A DNA stretch of 64,000 bases from Saccharum officinarum (Eukaryota > Streptophyta > Magnoliopsida > Poales > Poaceae). The stretch covers positions 20,437,511-20,501,510 of the forward strand of contig CM036159.1 of NCBI GenBank assembly GCA_020631735.1, in the 5' to 3' direction. Position numbers and translations under genes: made by a program. Shown piece after piece: positions 35,817-47,530 of the stretch. A model generated the notes under the pieces. It was not told where the DNA came from and searched no databases. It saw only the letters and a program-made list of their open reading frames with translations. The first letter of the stretch is position 1; each line of letters opens with the position of its first letter.

Positions 35817-38800
35817 TGTAGCAGAACCTCCTAAATTATATAGCCCACATGCACCTATCATTGTCCCTAAGACCTCTGACGGTTATGCATGTACACCAGA
35901 TAACCTAAGAAGATCTGTCGGGTGCCCTCACAGGACCCCGATTCAACTACGTTTAACAACTCATACCAGGATCAACAAAGGAGTAACTACAACATTACAA
36001 CATTTGTTACAAAACTTACATCAGAGTGCGGAAGAATAACAACAATGAATTTATAAATCATGATTAAGTTAACTTTTTACAAACTTAACTTGTATTGCGG
36101 AAGTCGAGTAGAACTACAGAAGACAACTTAGGTAGAGCACCTAAGTTAGGAGAGGACAACTAGATCATGTCGAGCCCACCGACATGACCTAATTAGCAGC
36201 ACCAGTTAGCACCTGCAACAGGGGTTAACAAACCCTGAGTACGAGAGTACTCAATAAGACTTACCCGACTAAGATAAAGACCCTAAGGGCATGCTAGCTT
36301 TAGGGAATCAAGGTACGGGTATTCCAGAATCAAATTTTCTTTTGCAGAAAAGCTTACTAAAGTAAGTCCTTACCTTCAATATTTTACTTTTACCATTGAT
36401 GGTTCATTAACCAATTCTAGGTGATCCTAATCTAGATCAAAGTAATTATCATCAAAACCTTTCTCATTCTTTCTTTCAATTCCAGTTCTTAACTACGATG
36501 CAAGTCAGGTGATCAAGTCTCCATAACCGAGGAGCAACGATGATTCGAATCGATTATACCCAGCTGGGGATCCTTAACCTCACAACATATGTAGACTGAA
36601 TCTTGCATATATCAACCCTCATTTAGATCTCCCAAAACCACAACATGTCTATCGCCACCCGAGAGTACAGTACTCCTCGAACCCGACCAAATTCTAGCCC
36701 CGAGGGTACACGCTACTCCCGCCATCTCTCCACTCCTAGTGCGAGGTTAGACGTTCTCGTAATGGAATCACTAATATTTTGGGCTTACCCAAGGCATGAG
36801 GCTAGTTTCAAAGTCTCGAACACAACAGGCTTACAACGAACGGACCTTAACCGACAAGGCAGAAACACTACATTGAGACTCCTTTCCCAATGCATGTTAG
36901 CAGTGGCCAAACCACCCGCCCGATCTTTCAAGTTCATTCTCATATTTCAATATTCATTAAGTATGTCGTCATGGCCATGTAAACATTGCATTTAAAAGCT
37001 TAACTTCTAAGCATAGCGAAGCATACTACGCATTTTCCGTAAAACAGGTATCAAGGTTGATATCACAATAATCAAGGATGATAATGCAATAATTAGGTTA
37101 TCACTCAACTCCTAATTACTTAATGCAGTAAACCATAATATAAATAATAAAACATTTGTAAAATTCAAGGTAGGGTTTAAATGCACTGGGGCTTGCCTTG
37201 CATTACAGCGGTGGTTAGTTTTCGTAGAAGTCAAGTTTGACACCAACACCTCGAGTGTATCACCTTCTCCGAAGCTTGATCGACATGATCCAAAACACTC
37301 TCGTATGCACTACACGTATACAAATGATGCGAGATTTAATATGATGGAATGCATGCCATGATGCATGACGCATGATGATGAATAAGGCATAGCATACAAG
37401 AGACATTTAGAAAGGGTAAACATCAGTTATCTACTTGAGTACAACTTTCCTTCGCGGTACAGTTGCAAGCTAACAAGGTTAATTTAAAGGTTAACTAACC
37501 ATAACTTTGTTTTTACCCAAGAGGTTGCATCTAATAACAAGTAATCTTACCACAAGACCACTAAATAGTAACATAAATAAATTATTAACTACTAAAGACC
37601 TAAGTTAATGACACTAACTATCATTAACAAATCCTAGTTAACAAGTCAATCATAACTTAAGCAATTAATTAAAGTGCCAAGGGTCATTACATGTTAATGA
37701 CCCAAGGTCATCACTCAATCCCAAAAGAGCACACAACACTTAAAGTTATTGATTTAACATTTAATTACTATTTAATTAATTAGGACATAATTAATAGTTG
37801 ATCAAACTTTACCTAAACAAGCTCAAACTTTTTCTATATATTAAGAATGACTTAAAACAGTATCACAATAAATTTCATCATTTTTGGATTAATAAATTAA
37901 TTATTAAAATTCATGGAAGTTGCATTTAATCTTTATTGGAACTAATTAAATCTACTGCACAAAGTAATCAAATTTAGGGTTTAACATTTTTTCTAGATAG
38001 TTTGCACATTGAGAAGCTTACCCAAAAATTTTCAAAAATTTTGAAACTCTACACAATTTTTAATGAAATAAACAAATAGTATCACTATTCAAAATTTTGA
38101 AAAAGAAAAACAAAAACCGAACTCGGGTCGATCCTTCTCTCCTTCCGGCTCGGCCCACTGAGCGGCCTGCTCGCGCGCGCCCGCGCGCGCGCCCGCACTC
38201 GCCCGAGCGGCCCAGCACCGTGGCCCAGCCCGCGCGCGCTCACTCTCCCGTTCTCTCTCACTGACAGGCCGACCCTGCCTGTCATCGCCTACCTCTCGTG
38301 TCTCGCTCACTCCTGCGTGCTCACTCACCTCCGCACGGTGGCCGGCCGGTGACCGGGGCTTCGATCGACCAACTAACCCGACCAACACCAACTACACCTT
38401 CCCACGACTCCGTTTTACTAATTTGCCCCACGGTTCGAGCTCCGGTGACACTTCACCGACGACGGTGGCGGCTCGGCAACTACGGTGACCGATGACTCGA
38501 CGACACAAAGGTGCAAATCTTAAACTAACTAGCAGGGAGCATCAGGGGTGTACCACGATCACAGAGGCGTGATCGGTTGAAGCGGAGAGGCACTGGAGGC
38601 GGCTGGCCACGGTGGCGGGGCTTAACCGGGACGGCGGCGACCCGAGGTGGAAGACGACGGTTCCCCAGCGATCCTGAGCGGTAGCATCTACACCAAGAGG
38701 TGCAACAGGTTCGCAAGGTGATGGCGGAGTGATTGGCGAGATGGAGATGGATGCGGTGGAGCAGGGAGGGCGAATTTGGCCGGAGAAATGAGGACGGTGG

Positions 38801-39972
38801 CGACGGCGATGGTGAAACCGGACAGCGACAGTGGCGGTGTCGGTCCTTTTATAGCGCTGTGAAGCAAAGGAAGCAGCTGGAGAGCGCGAAGCGGTTCCTG
38901 TGGTCGCGGTGGCAGGATGGAAGGCCGTGGAAGCGGCCAGCGCGACGTCGGCGGCTCGCCGGCGCCCATGCCGCGCGCTGCCGGTGTGTGATTCGCGGTG
39001 CACTGTAGCTGTCCCCCCCCCAAATTTAAATTTTCGAACTATTTTCTCAAATTACTCTCAAATTTATGTGGAAACTTGAAAAACTTCCAATATATGAAAT
39101 CTTTAGAATTTCAAACTCTACAAGTTTTGTATTGAACACTTTTTCAAATTCTAACTGGATTTTGAAATTTGAGTTTAAATTCAAAAGGAGACACATTTTT
39201 CAGATTTGGTAATTTAGAAATTACTTTTGATTTTATATTGAAACTTCAAAATCTCCAAACACCAAAGTTGTACATCTTAACAAGACCTACAACTTTTCTG
39301 TTCAAAACATTTTCAAATTCCGCCTCCATTTTGAAATATTAGTTTGGGGACAAAAAATGAGATAAATCTAAAATTTGTTTATTTTCAAAATTGCTCCACA
39401 TTTTACACTAAAACTTTGAAAACTCAAAACACCAAAGTTGTAGCCCTTGAAAAGTTCTACAAACTTGGTTTTAAACTTTTTCCCAAATTTTGCTTAGATT
39501 TTGAATTATTTCAAAAGGGGTAAAACAGGGTTTTGAATTCATTTGATTACTCTTTTTAACTAAAACATGATTAATTATTTAACACTAATAAAACATTATT
39601 TCATGTGATAGGTAAAATAGCATAAACACATATAAAGCATTTATTATTAAAAGCAACATAACAATTTACTATTGAAACCTTATTAAGTAACATGTGAAAT
39701 ATTTAAATGAAACATATGAAACATTTTATTAACAACCTCTAAAATATGTGAACCAGGGCATATTCATAACATGTAAAACACTTGTTTAATGCAACACATG
39801 AACCTCACATGGGAAACATTGCGTCAATAACACATGTAACATATGCAACATATGCAACCTGACTAAAGTAACATGTGCAAATGAATGCATTTATGACATG
39901 TCATTTGATGTTTATGCTTGATGATGCTTCATAATCAAGTTTTAATTGTTTCTTAACATCTAGGATGTTACA
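35817..39972 (-). repeat. 3' LTR of the LARD (4156 bp, complete)
   Basis: Complete LTR with TG...CA ends. A TATA box TATAAAAG on the minus strand is at 38846-38853. Open frames inside (for example 36645-36995 plus and 39003-38542 minus) are not protein-like. It is near-identical to 41908-45060 over the shared part. Confidence 0.9.
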
Positions 39973-39983
39973 CTATCCCCCTT
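39973..39983 (-). other. Polypurine tract of the LARD
   Basis: On the minus strand AAGGGGGATAG immediately precedes the 3' LTR start TGTAACATCC. Confidence 0.8.
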
Positions 39984-41891
39984 AAAGAAATCTCGTCCTG
40001 AGATTTTAGGAACGACATAACCCGTGGGGTTAAGTAATGGAAAAGGAAATGTGTCAAGCACATTAATCTTGAGAAAGTTCGCAAAGTAACAAGGATTGGT
40101 TCAAGAATTACAACCGATTTCAAAATGATGATTGTAATTAACAAGGCATTTAGAGAAATCTAGGAGACATGGATTACTCCCAAAAAGAAATTCCAAGAGA
40201 ATCAGAAGTACGTCAACTGCGGACTATAATGAATCATGGTCATAGACCTTGCTATAGTAAATACCCCATATTCTCGTATAGTGATCAGCCATAGGGATTT
40301 TCAGGATACTTGCTATACCATTGTTACAGATCATGGTACCACTATAGGGCACAATTGGAGCAACTTCCAAGAAAGTAGGGTCTTCTGTTGAAACGAAAAT
40401 ATTCACAGAAGAAATCAAGATTACAACCGCGATTTAATAATGGTTCCAACATCAAGGATTAATATAATTCAAAAGAAGTATGGGCATGAATTCCCAAGAC
40501 ATATTGCAAATAGTGAGGGCATATTAGTCGTGGGACTATAATGGATCAAGACCACAGACCTCGATACATGCGCGCACCCAGCAGAAACCTGTGTGACCCG
40601 GGCACACAAGAGACTCTAGGTTTCGACGCGGCATCATGGTCACGGGACGTGGCACCACTATAGGGCACAACAACGATAACCCTCGTCTCACAATATTGAG
40701 AATGTAACCGAGATCAGAAGTCGGTCACAATCACAAGGCATCTAGGGACTCAAAAAGACAACTTTGAATCCCTAAGGAGCGTCTAGAGAATGAAAACACC
40801 CTAATTGTGGACTATAAGGAATCATGATCATAGACCCTGATAACAGCAAGTGTCCGGTATTTCCTTATGGTAGCAAGTCACAAGAAACTCTAGGATACAA
40901 CGTTGTTCCATTGTCACTGATCATGGTACCAGCATAGGGCACAACTGTAGTAACTCGTTTGATAATGTCAGTATTATAACCAAGATCAGAGATTGGTTAT
41001 AATAACAAAGGATCTGGAGAGGTTAGAATTCTTCGATGAATGTCCAACGAGTGAAAACACATTAATTGTGAGCTATAATGGTTCAGGAGCACCGACTACG
41101 GTACCAGTGCATATTCTGGTGGAACTCGTGTGGTCATGAATCACAGAGTATCCAGGTTTAACACAGCACCATAGTCACGGGTCGAGGCACCACTATAAAG
41201 CACAACTAAAGTAACTCTCATCAAACACATGTAAGTGATCAATATCAAAGTAATAGCATGTGTCAGGATGGAAGAAATCAAGACGTGACACATGCATACA
41301 TTGAGAAGTCAATGCGAGGAGTAGTCCTAGGTTTTACATGGAGTCGACATGGTAAATAAAGTGCATCTAGAAGTTCCCTAAAGATTAGGAACTTGTGGAG
41401 CAGGGATCATCAAAGGACTAATAGAACCTGGTACAGGACGAGATTCATCAATAGAACAGTTATAACGAATAATAACTGCTCCTCGAATATAAGGAGGGAA
41501 ATTTTAATCATTATTTTATTCTCATTTTATGCATGATATGAGATATGCTCGTCCTATACATCTTCTCAACGTCAGGAGTACTTCATCTTCATCATGTTAG
41601 TAGATTGTAGGACTTTACTTATACATTATCTTCATTGCACAAAATGGATTTTCAACAGGTACTTCAGTAGAGCTTTATCGGTGAAGTTGACTCTTCTCTT
41701 GACCTTCCAAAGTCGAGTTGATGAACTTCTTGAAGCCTTTTTACTTGAGTCATCAGAAATTCTTCATGAAGTCTTCCAGCAAGCAAGAAAATAGATAGAA
41801 GTCCATTTTTAGCTTGTTATCTTCAAAAACTTTTATATTGTAAATTCATTTTGAAGTTTTCAAATGTAATGTTGTAGTTGATCCATTGTAT

Positions 41892-41905
41892 GAGCTCTGA
41901 TACCA
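41892..41905 (-). other. Primer-binding site (initiator-Met tRNA type)
   Basis: On the minus strand the sequence after the LTR end is GG then TGGTATCAGAGCTC, the standard plant LTR-retrotransposon primer site. Confidence 0.9.
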
Positions 41906-41907
41906 CC

Positions 41908-44900
41908 TGTAGCAGAACCTCCTAAATTATATGGCCCACATGCACCTATCATTGTCCCTAAGACCTCTGATGGCTATGCATGTACACCAAATAACCTAAG
42001 AAGATCTGTCGGGTGCCCTCACAGGACCCCGATTCAACTACGTTTAACAACTCATACCAGGATCAACAAAGGAGTAACTATAACATTACAACATTTGTTA
42101 CAAAACTTACATCAGAGTGCGGAAGAATAACAATAATGAATTTATAAATTATGATTAAGTTAACTTTTTACAAACTTAACTTGTATTGCGGAAGTCGAGT
42201 AGAACTACAGAAGACAACTTAGGTAGAGCACCTAAGTTAGGAGAGGATAACCAGATCATGTCGAGCCCACCGACATGACCTAATTAGCAGCACCAGTTAG
42301 CACCTACAACAGGGGTTAACAAACCCTGAGTACGAGAGTACTCAACAAGACTTACCCGACTAAGACAAAGACTCCAAGGGCATGCTAGCTTTAGGGAATC
42401 AAGGTACGAGTATTCCAGAATCAAATTTTCTTTTGCAGAAAAGCTTACTAAAGTAAGTCCTTACCTTCAATATTTTACTTTTACCATTGATGGTTCATTA
42501 ACCAATTCTAGGTGATCCTAATCTAGATCAAAGTAATTATCATCAAAACCTTTCTCATTCTTTCTTTCAATTCCAGTTCTTAACTACGATGCAAGTCAGG
42601 TGATCAAGTCTCCATAACCGAGGAGCAACGACGATTCGAACCGATTATACCCAGCTGGGGATCCCTAACCTCACGACATATGTAGAACTGAATCTTGCAT
42701 ATATCAACCCTCATTTAGATCTCCCAAAACCAGAACGTGTCCATCGCCACCCGAGAGTACAGTACTCCTCGAACCCGACCAAATTCTAGCCCCGAGGGTA
42801 CACGCTACTCCCGCCATCTCTCCACTCCCAGTGCGAGGTTAGACGTTCTCGTAATGGAATCACTAACATTTTGGGCTTACCCAAGGCATGAGGCTAGTTG
42901 CAAAGTCTCGAACACAACAGGCTTACAACGAACGGACCTTAACCGACAAGGCGAAAACACTACATTGAGACTCCTTTCCCAATGCATGTTAGCAGTGGCC
43001 AAACCACCTGCCCGATCTTTCAAGTTCATTCTCATATTTCAATATTCATTAAGTATGCCGTCATGGTCATGTAAACATTGCATTTAAAAGCTTAACTTCT
43101 AAGCATAGCGAAGCATACTACGCATTTTTCATAAAACAGGTATCAAGGTTGATATCACAATAATCAAGGATGATAATGCAGCAATTAGATTATCACTCAA
43201 CTCCTAATTACTTAATGCAGTAAATCATAATATAAATAATAAAACATTTGTAAAATTCAAGTAGGGTTTAAATGCACCGGGGCTTGCCTTGCGTTGCAGC
43301 GGTGGTTAGTTTTCGTAGAAGTCAAGTTTGACACCAACACCTCGAGTGTATCACCTTCTCCGAAGCTTGATCGACATGATCCAAAACACTCTCGTGTGCA
43401 CTACACATATACAAATGATGCGAGATTTAATATGATGGAATGCATGTCATGATGCATGACTCATGATGATGAATAAGGCATAGCATACAAGAGACATTTA
43501 GAAAGGATAAACATCAGTTATCTACTTGAGTACAACTTTCCTTCGTGGTACAATTGCAAGCTAACAAGGTTAATTTAAAGGTTAACTAACCATAACTTTG
43601 TTTTTACCCAAGAGGTTGCATATAATAACAAGTAATCTTACCACACGACCACTAAATAGTAACATAAATAAGTAATTAACTACTAAAGACCTAAGTTAAT
43701 GACACTAACTATCATTAACAAATCCTAGTTAACAAGTCAATCATAACTTAAGCAATTAATTAAAGTGTCAAGGGTCATTACATGTTAATGACCCAAGGTC
43801 ATCACTCAATCCTAAAAGGGCACACAACACTTAAAGTTATTGATTTAACATTTAATTACTATTTAATTAATTAGGGCATAATTAATAGTTGGTCAAACTT
43901 TACCTAAACAAGCTCAAACTTTTTCTATATATTAAGAATGACTTAAAACGGAGTCACAATAAATTTCATCATTTTTGGAATAATAAATTAATTATTAAAA
44001 TTCATGGAAGTTGCATTTAATCTTTATTGGAACTAATTAAATCTACAGCACAAAGTAATCAAATTTAGGGTTTAACATTTTTCCTAGATAGTTTACACAT
44101 TGAGAAGCTTACCCAAAAATTTCAGAAATTTTGGAACTCTACACAATTTTAATGAAATAAACAAATAGTATCACTATTCAAAATTTTGAAAAAGAAAACA
44201 AAAAACCGAACTCGGGCCGATCCTTCTCTCCTTCTGGCTCGGCCCACTGAGCGGCCCGCTCGCGCGCGCCCGCACTCGCCCGAGCGGCCCAGCACCGCGG
44301 CCCACCCGGCGCAGCTCACTCTTCCGTTCTTCTCACTGACAGGCCGACCCTGCCTGTCATCGCCTACCCCCGTGTCTCGCTCACTCCGCGTGCTCACTCA
44401 CCACCGCGCGGTGGCCGCCGGTGACCGGGGCTTCGGTCGACCAACTAACCCGACCAACACCAACTACACCTTCCCACAACTCCGTTTACTAATTGCCCCA
44501 CAGTTCGAGCTCCGGTGACACTTCACCGACGACGGTGCGGCTCGGCAAACTACGGTGACCGACGACTCGACGACACAAAGGTGCAAAGCTTAAACTAACT
44601 AGCCAGGGAGCATCAGGACGTACCACGATCACAGAGACGTGATCGGTTGAAGCGGAGAGGCACTGGAGGCGGCTGGCACGGTGGCGGGGCTCAACGGGAC
44701 GGCGGCGACCCGAGGTGAAAGACGACGGTTCCCCGGCGATCCTGAGCGGTAGCATCTACACCAAGAGGCGCAACAGGTTCGCAAGGTGATGGCAGAGTGA
44801 TTGGCGAGATGGAGATGGATGCGGTGGAGCAGGGAGGGCGAATTGGCCAGAGAAATGAGGACGGTGGCGGCGGCGATGGTGAAACCGGACAGCGACAGTG

Positions 44901-45060
44901 CGGTGTCGGTCCTTTTATAGCGCTGTGAAGCAAAGGAAGCAGCTGGAGAGCGCGAAGCGGTTCCTGTGGTCGCGGTGGCAGGATGGAAGGCCGTGGAAGC
45001 GGCAGCGCGACGTCGGCGGCTCGCCGGCGCCCATGCCGCGCGCTGCCGGTGTGTGATTCG
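41908..45060 (-). repeat. 5' LTR of the LARD, truncated by the gap
   Basis: This matches 35817-38995 of the 3' LTR (3153 versus 3179 bp). A TATA box TATAAAAG on the minus strand is at 44912-44919. The remaining roughly 980 bp of the LTR should lie in or beyond the gap, but the sequence after 45160 does not match it. The GC-rich part next to the gap shows many single-base deletions. Confidence 0.88.
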
Positions 45061-45160
45061 NNNNNNNNNNNNNNNNNNNNNNNNNNNNNNNNNNNNNNNN
45101 NNNNNNNNNNNNNNNNNNNNNNNNNNNNNNNNNNNNNNNNNNNNNNNNNNNNNNNNNNNN
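45061..45160. other. Assembly gap (100 N)
   Basis: Exactly 100 N, which is normally a placeholder of unknown size. At least the missing 5' end of the LARD LTR and its target-site duplication should be here. Confidence 1.
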
Positions 45161-46257
45161 AATCCTCATGTCTTTGGATGTTGCCCATCGTCTTCCTAAA
45201 GCAGCGCGGCTATCGTATAGGTTTACTAGTCCGGTTTACAAAACACCGACATGTAATCACAGTCAAGTGACGTTTGGGTGACGCAGACCCACGCATGGAC
45301 ACATGAAAAACAACTGTAGCCACGGACGTCCAAACGCGGGCGTCCGTCTGAACGTCCATGCGTTAGCAGTTCTGACGAGAGGCATACGAGGGACTCTTCA
45401 AAGCTGAGATGAACACTTCTAACGTCGAAGCACAGGAATCACTTTTCCCGGTCGTCGAGACAGGGTCGAGCGCTGGAAGCATTGAAGGCGCAAACCAACT
45501 TCTTAGGTAGTATTGCTGCCCAAATCTCGGTTGTCCACATTTTCTATAATATCAAAACTTGAATTTGTAAGCTAAGATGGTCCAGCCATAGGTTATCCTG
45601 TAGACCTCCTATGACGCTCGTCACTAATGTGTTGTATGTTCAACCCTTCTACTTCAATTAAAAATGATGCACAAATCTTTCGCATTCAAGAGAAAAAAGG
45701 AAGTTTCAAATGTCTAAGAGCTTGTTATTGCGCATTGTGATACAAGTGGAGGCACATCTATACATGAACATATGATAAGATCATTGATAAATCTCAATCT
45801 CTAAATAATTGAAATGCATGGCATGGCCGCCGAATAAATTTTAGGTTAACCGTAAAACAAATTTAATGTCTTGTTACATGCACGGGTATGTTTGCTAGTA
45901 TAAACTGAAGCTTCACCTAAAAGTGTTTCTCTTCCTGTATCATGTCAGTGAACCACGTGTTGGCGTTTCAATATCGCTAAAATTGGTTTGTGCTAATTTA
46001 TTATAAGAGAAAAATATTATTCATTCGCTGAAAAATACTGTTAAAGCAACGCTGCACAACAGGCAGAGATCTATTGGAATTTATTCCGACGGTGAACCGA
46101 AGTGTGCCGTACCGAATACGACTCATCCTACTGAAGCATCACGTCCCGCGAACGGCACCGGCAACTACCGTCCACCTCGATTCGGACTTGATCAGGTCTT
46201 CGAGTCCAATTCGATCGCGTAAACTTCGCTCACGCGTCAATGGTGCCATGGCGGGGG
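45161..46257. other. Intergenic DNA, no gene seen
   Basis: Unique-looking AT-rich DNA. A short motif at 45874-45902, read in reverse, is close to the start of the AT-rich block at about 14806. I see no coding sequence. Confidence 0.4.
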
Positions 46258-46265
46258 TTATAAAC
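46258..46265 (+). promoter_or_regulatory. Probable TATA box of the PB1 gene
   Basis: TTATAAAC lies about 60 bases before the start codon of the PB1-domain gene, leaving a short leader. Confidence 0.5.
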
Positions 46266-46321
46266 TCATGATTCAACAAGCCACATGATCCACTCCACTG
46301 TCCCACCCGACCGACGACCCC

Positions 46322-47002
46322 ATGGCTGCAGCAGAGGCGACCTGCGACGGCAGTGACGCGCGCATCAGGCTGATGTGCAGCCACGGCGGCCGCTTCCTGC
46401 CCCGCGGCCCCGACGGGGCGCTGCGGTACGTCGGCGGCGAGACGCGTGTCCTCGTCGTGCCGCGTGCAGCGACCTTCCCCAACCTGACGGCACGGCTGTC
46501 GGAGATGGCCGGCGGCGCAGAGGTGCGCGCGGTCAGGCACCGCCTCGCAGACGAGGGCGTCCAGGACGTGATCGTGTCGGTCACGTGCGACGAGGAGCTC
46601 GCACACATGCACGACGAGTACGACCGCCTGCGGGCTACGCGGCCGTCCGCGACGTTCCGTGTTTTCGTCACGACCACCACTCACGCTGGCTCCAGCGGCG
46701 TTGTTGTCTGCAGGCGGAGATCGGCGGCCGGACTTCCACCCCTGCCGCTGGAGATGCGGCGCGCGCAGAGCGAGCAAGCTCTCGCCCTGCGCGCACACCA
46801 GCAACAGGCGAAACAGGCGATGCGACGCGTCCAGAGCACGCAGGAGTTCGCAGGGGCCATCCGCCTGCAGCCGTCTTTGACTCTTTTCACTACCGTTGCA
46901 ACCAGCAGTGCTGCAGCTCCTACCAGCGCCGCAACGTGTGCGCGCCTGCGCCGACGGCAGCACAGCCGGTGTGCGCACTGCCCTACATGTCCAAGAAAGT
47001 AG
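46322..47002 (+). CDS. PB1-domain protein (plant octicosapeptide/Phox/Bem1p family)
   Basis: Single exon, 226 residues as read. PB1 domains are protein-protein interaction modules; this plant subgroup has no fixed biochemical role. The domain occupies about residues 14-116, beginning RIRLMCSHGGRFLPRGPDG, with LRYVGGETRVLVVPR in the middle and the acidic SVTCDEELAHMHDEYDRL near the end. The C-terminal third is Gln/Arg-rich. After about residue 180 the reading frame appears to be lost. Another frame from about 46850 to a stop at 47050-47052 is much more protein-like, with FHYRCNQQCCSSYQ and ALPYMSKKVAPPY, so a one- or two-base indel near 46850 is likely. The real protein would then be about 243 residues. 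Start ATG chosen as the first in frame after the TATA element. Confidence 0.85.
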   Translation: MAAAEATCDGSDARIRLMCSHGGRFLPRGPDGALRYVGGETRVLVVPRAATFPNLTARLSEMAGGAEVRAVRHRLADEGVQDVIVSVTCDEELAHMHDEYDRLRATRPSATFRVFVTTTTHAGSSGVVVCRRRSAAGLPPLPLEMRRAQSEQALALRAHQQQAKQAMRRVQSTQEFAGAIRLQPSLTLFTTVATSSAAAPTSAATCARLRRRQHSRCAHCPTCPRK

Positions 47003-47449
47003 CTCCTCCTTATGCCAGCGGCGAAGGCAACAGAGCGAGTCTTTGCTATTAGGGTTTAGATTACGGTGACAATAATGTCATCATCATTTGCTAGGAGTAG
47101 ACTGTATAAGCTGTAAAAATTTCTGAAATGTAATGTCATCTATTTATCCATCCAAAGTTTACTTTGGACGATTTGTGGTTTATTTGTCAGCCGCAGCCAA
47201 AAAGAATGGTTCCCTATTTCGTTCAGGTACTCAGAAATCTGTAAATACAGATCAATTTGTCAAAGCCAGAGTGGAAGTATCCATTTATTATAGCCTTAAT
47301 GACATCCATAAAACAAACAATTGCATAATCAGAGATTCAGATGGGAAACAAGAACACAAGGGATAGCAGCATGACAGCATGTAACCAGTAAAGCTAAATC
47401 ATACTAGAATCCAACTGTGCACTGTCCAGAACAATGAAGTGGCAAAAAA

Positions 47450-47512
47450 ACACCATAAAATAAGTGTTGGGTAATACAGCCACTGTGTCATTTCATTCAA
47501 CACTTGGGAAAC
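47450..47512. repeat. Host duplicate flanking the RTE LINE (left copy)
   Basis: CCATAAAATAAGTGTTGGGT and the following AATACAGCCACTGTGT recur at 50920-50957 on the other side of the LINE. The duplication is larger than, and separate from, the 18-bp TSD. Confidence 0.75.
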
Positions 47513-47530
47513 TATGTTATTCAAATTCAA

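Larger units (their letters stand above)
39973..41907 (-). other. Non-coding interior of the LARD
   Basis: About 1935 bp between polypurine tract and primer site. A loosely repeated motif block occurs several times (around 40240-40360, 40550-40680, 40820-40960 and 41090-41220) with phrases such as CATGGTACCA, TATAGGGCACAA and TAGACC. This suggests internal tandem duplication of a roughly 280-300 base unit. No open frame exceeds 66 codons. Confidence 0.7.
35817..45060 (-). mobile_element. LARD-type non-autonomous LTR retrotransposon, minus strand, cut by the assembly gap
   Basis: Two long direct repeats, 35817-39972 and 41908 to the gap, both start TGTAGCAGAACCTCC on the plus strand. On the minus strand the complete LTR reads TGTAACATCC...GGTTCTGCTACA (4156 bp). 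Orientation is fixed by a primer site complementary to initiator-Met tRNA directly inside the right LTR (TGGTATCAGAGCTC on the minus strand, 41892-41905). It is confirmed by a polypurine tract AAGGGGGATAG inside the left LTR (39973-39983). The interior is only about 1.9 kb and carries no gag, protease or pol, so movement needs a partner. The 5' LTR is incomplete at 45060. Its TSD partner cannot be seen; the bases left of 35817 are CCCTC. Confidence 0.88.

Noticed and set aside
36645..36995. 116-codon open frame repeated at 42737-43087
   Set aside because: Its repetition is explained by the two LTRs of the LARD. It lacks a known domain and the two copies differ by frame-preserving and frame-changing variants.
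38542..39003. 153-codon minus-strand frame with a counterpart at 45188-44691
   Set aside because: It overlies the LTR promoter and leader of the LARD, is low-complexity Ser/Pro/Arg sequence, and is frameshifted between the two LTRs.
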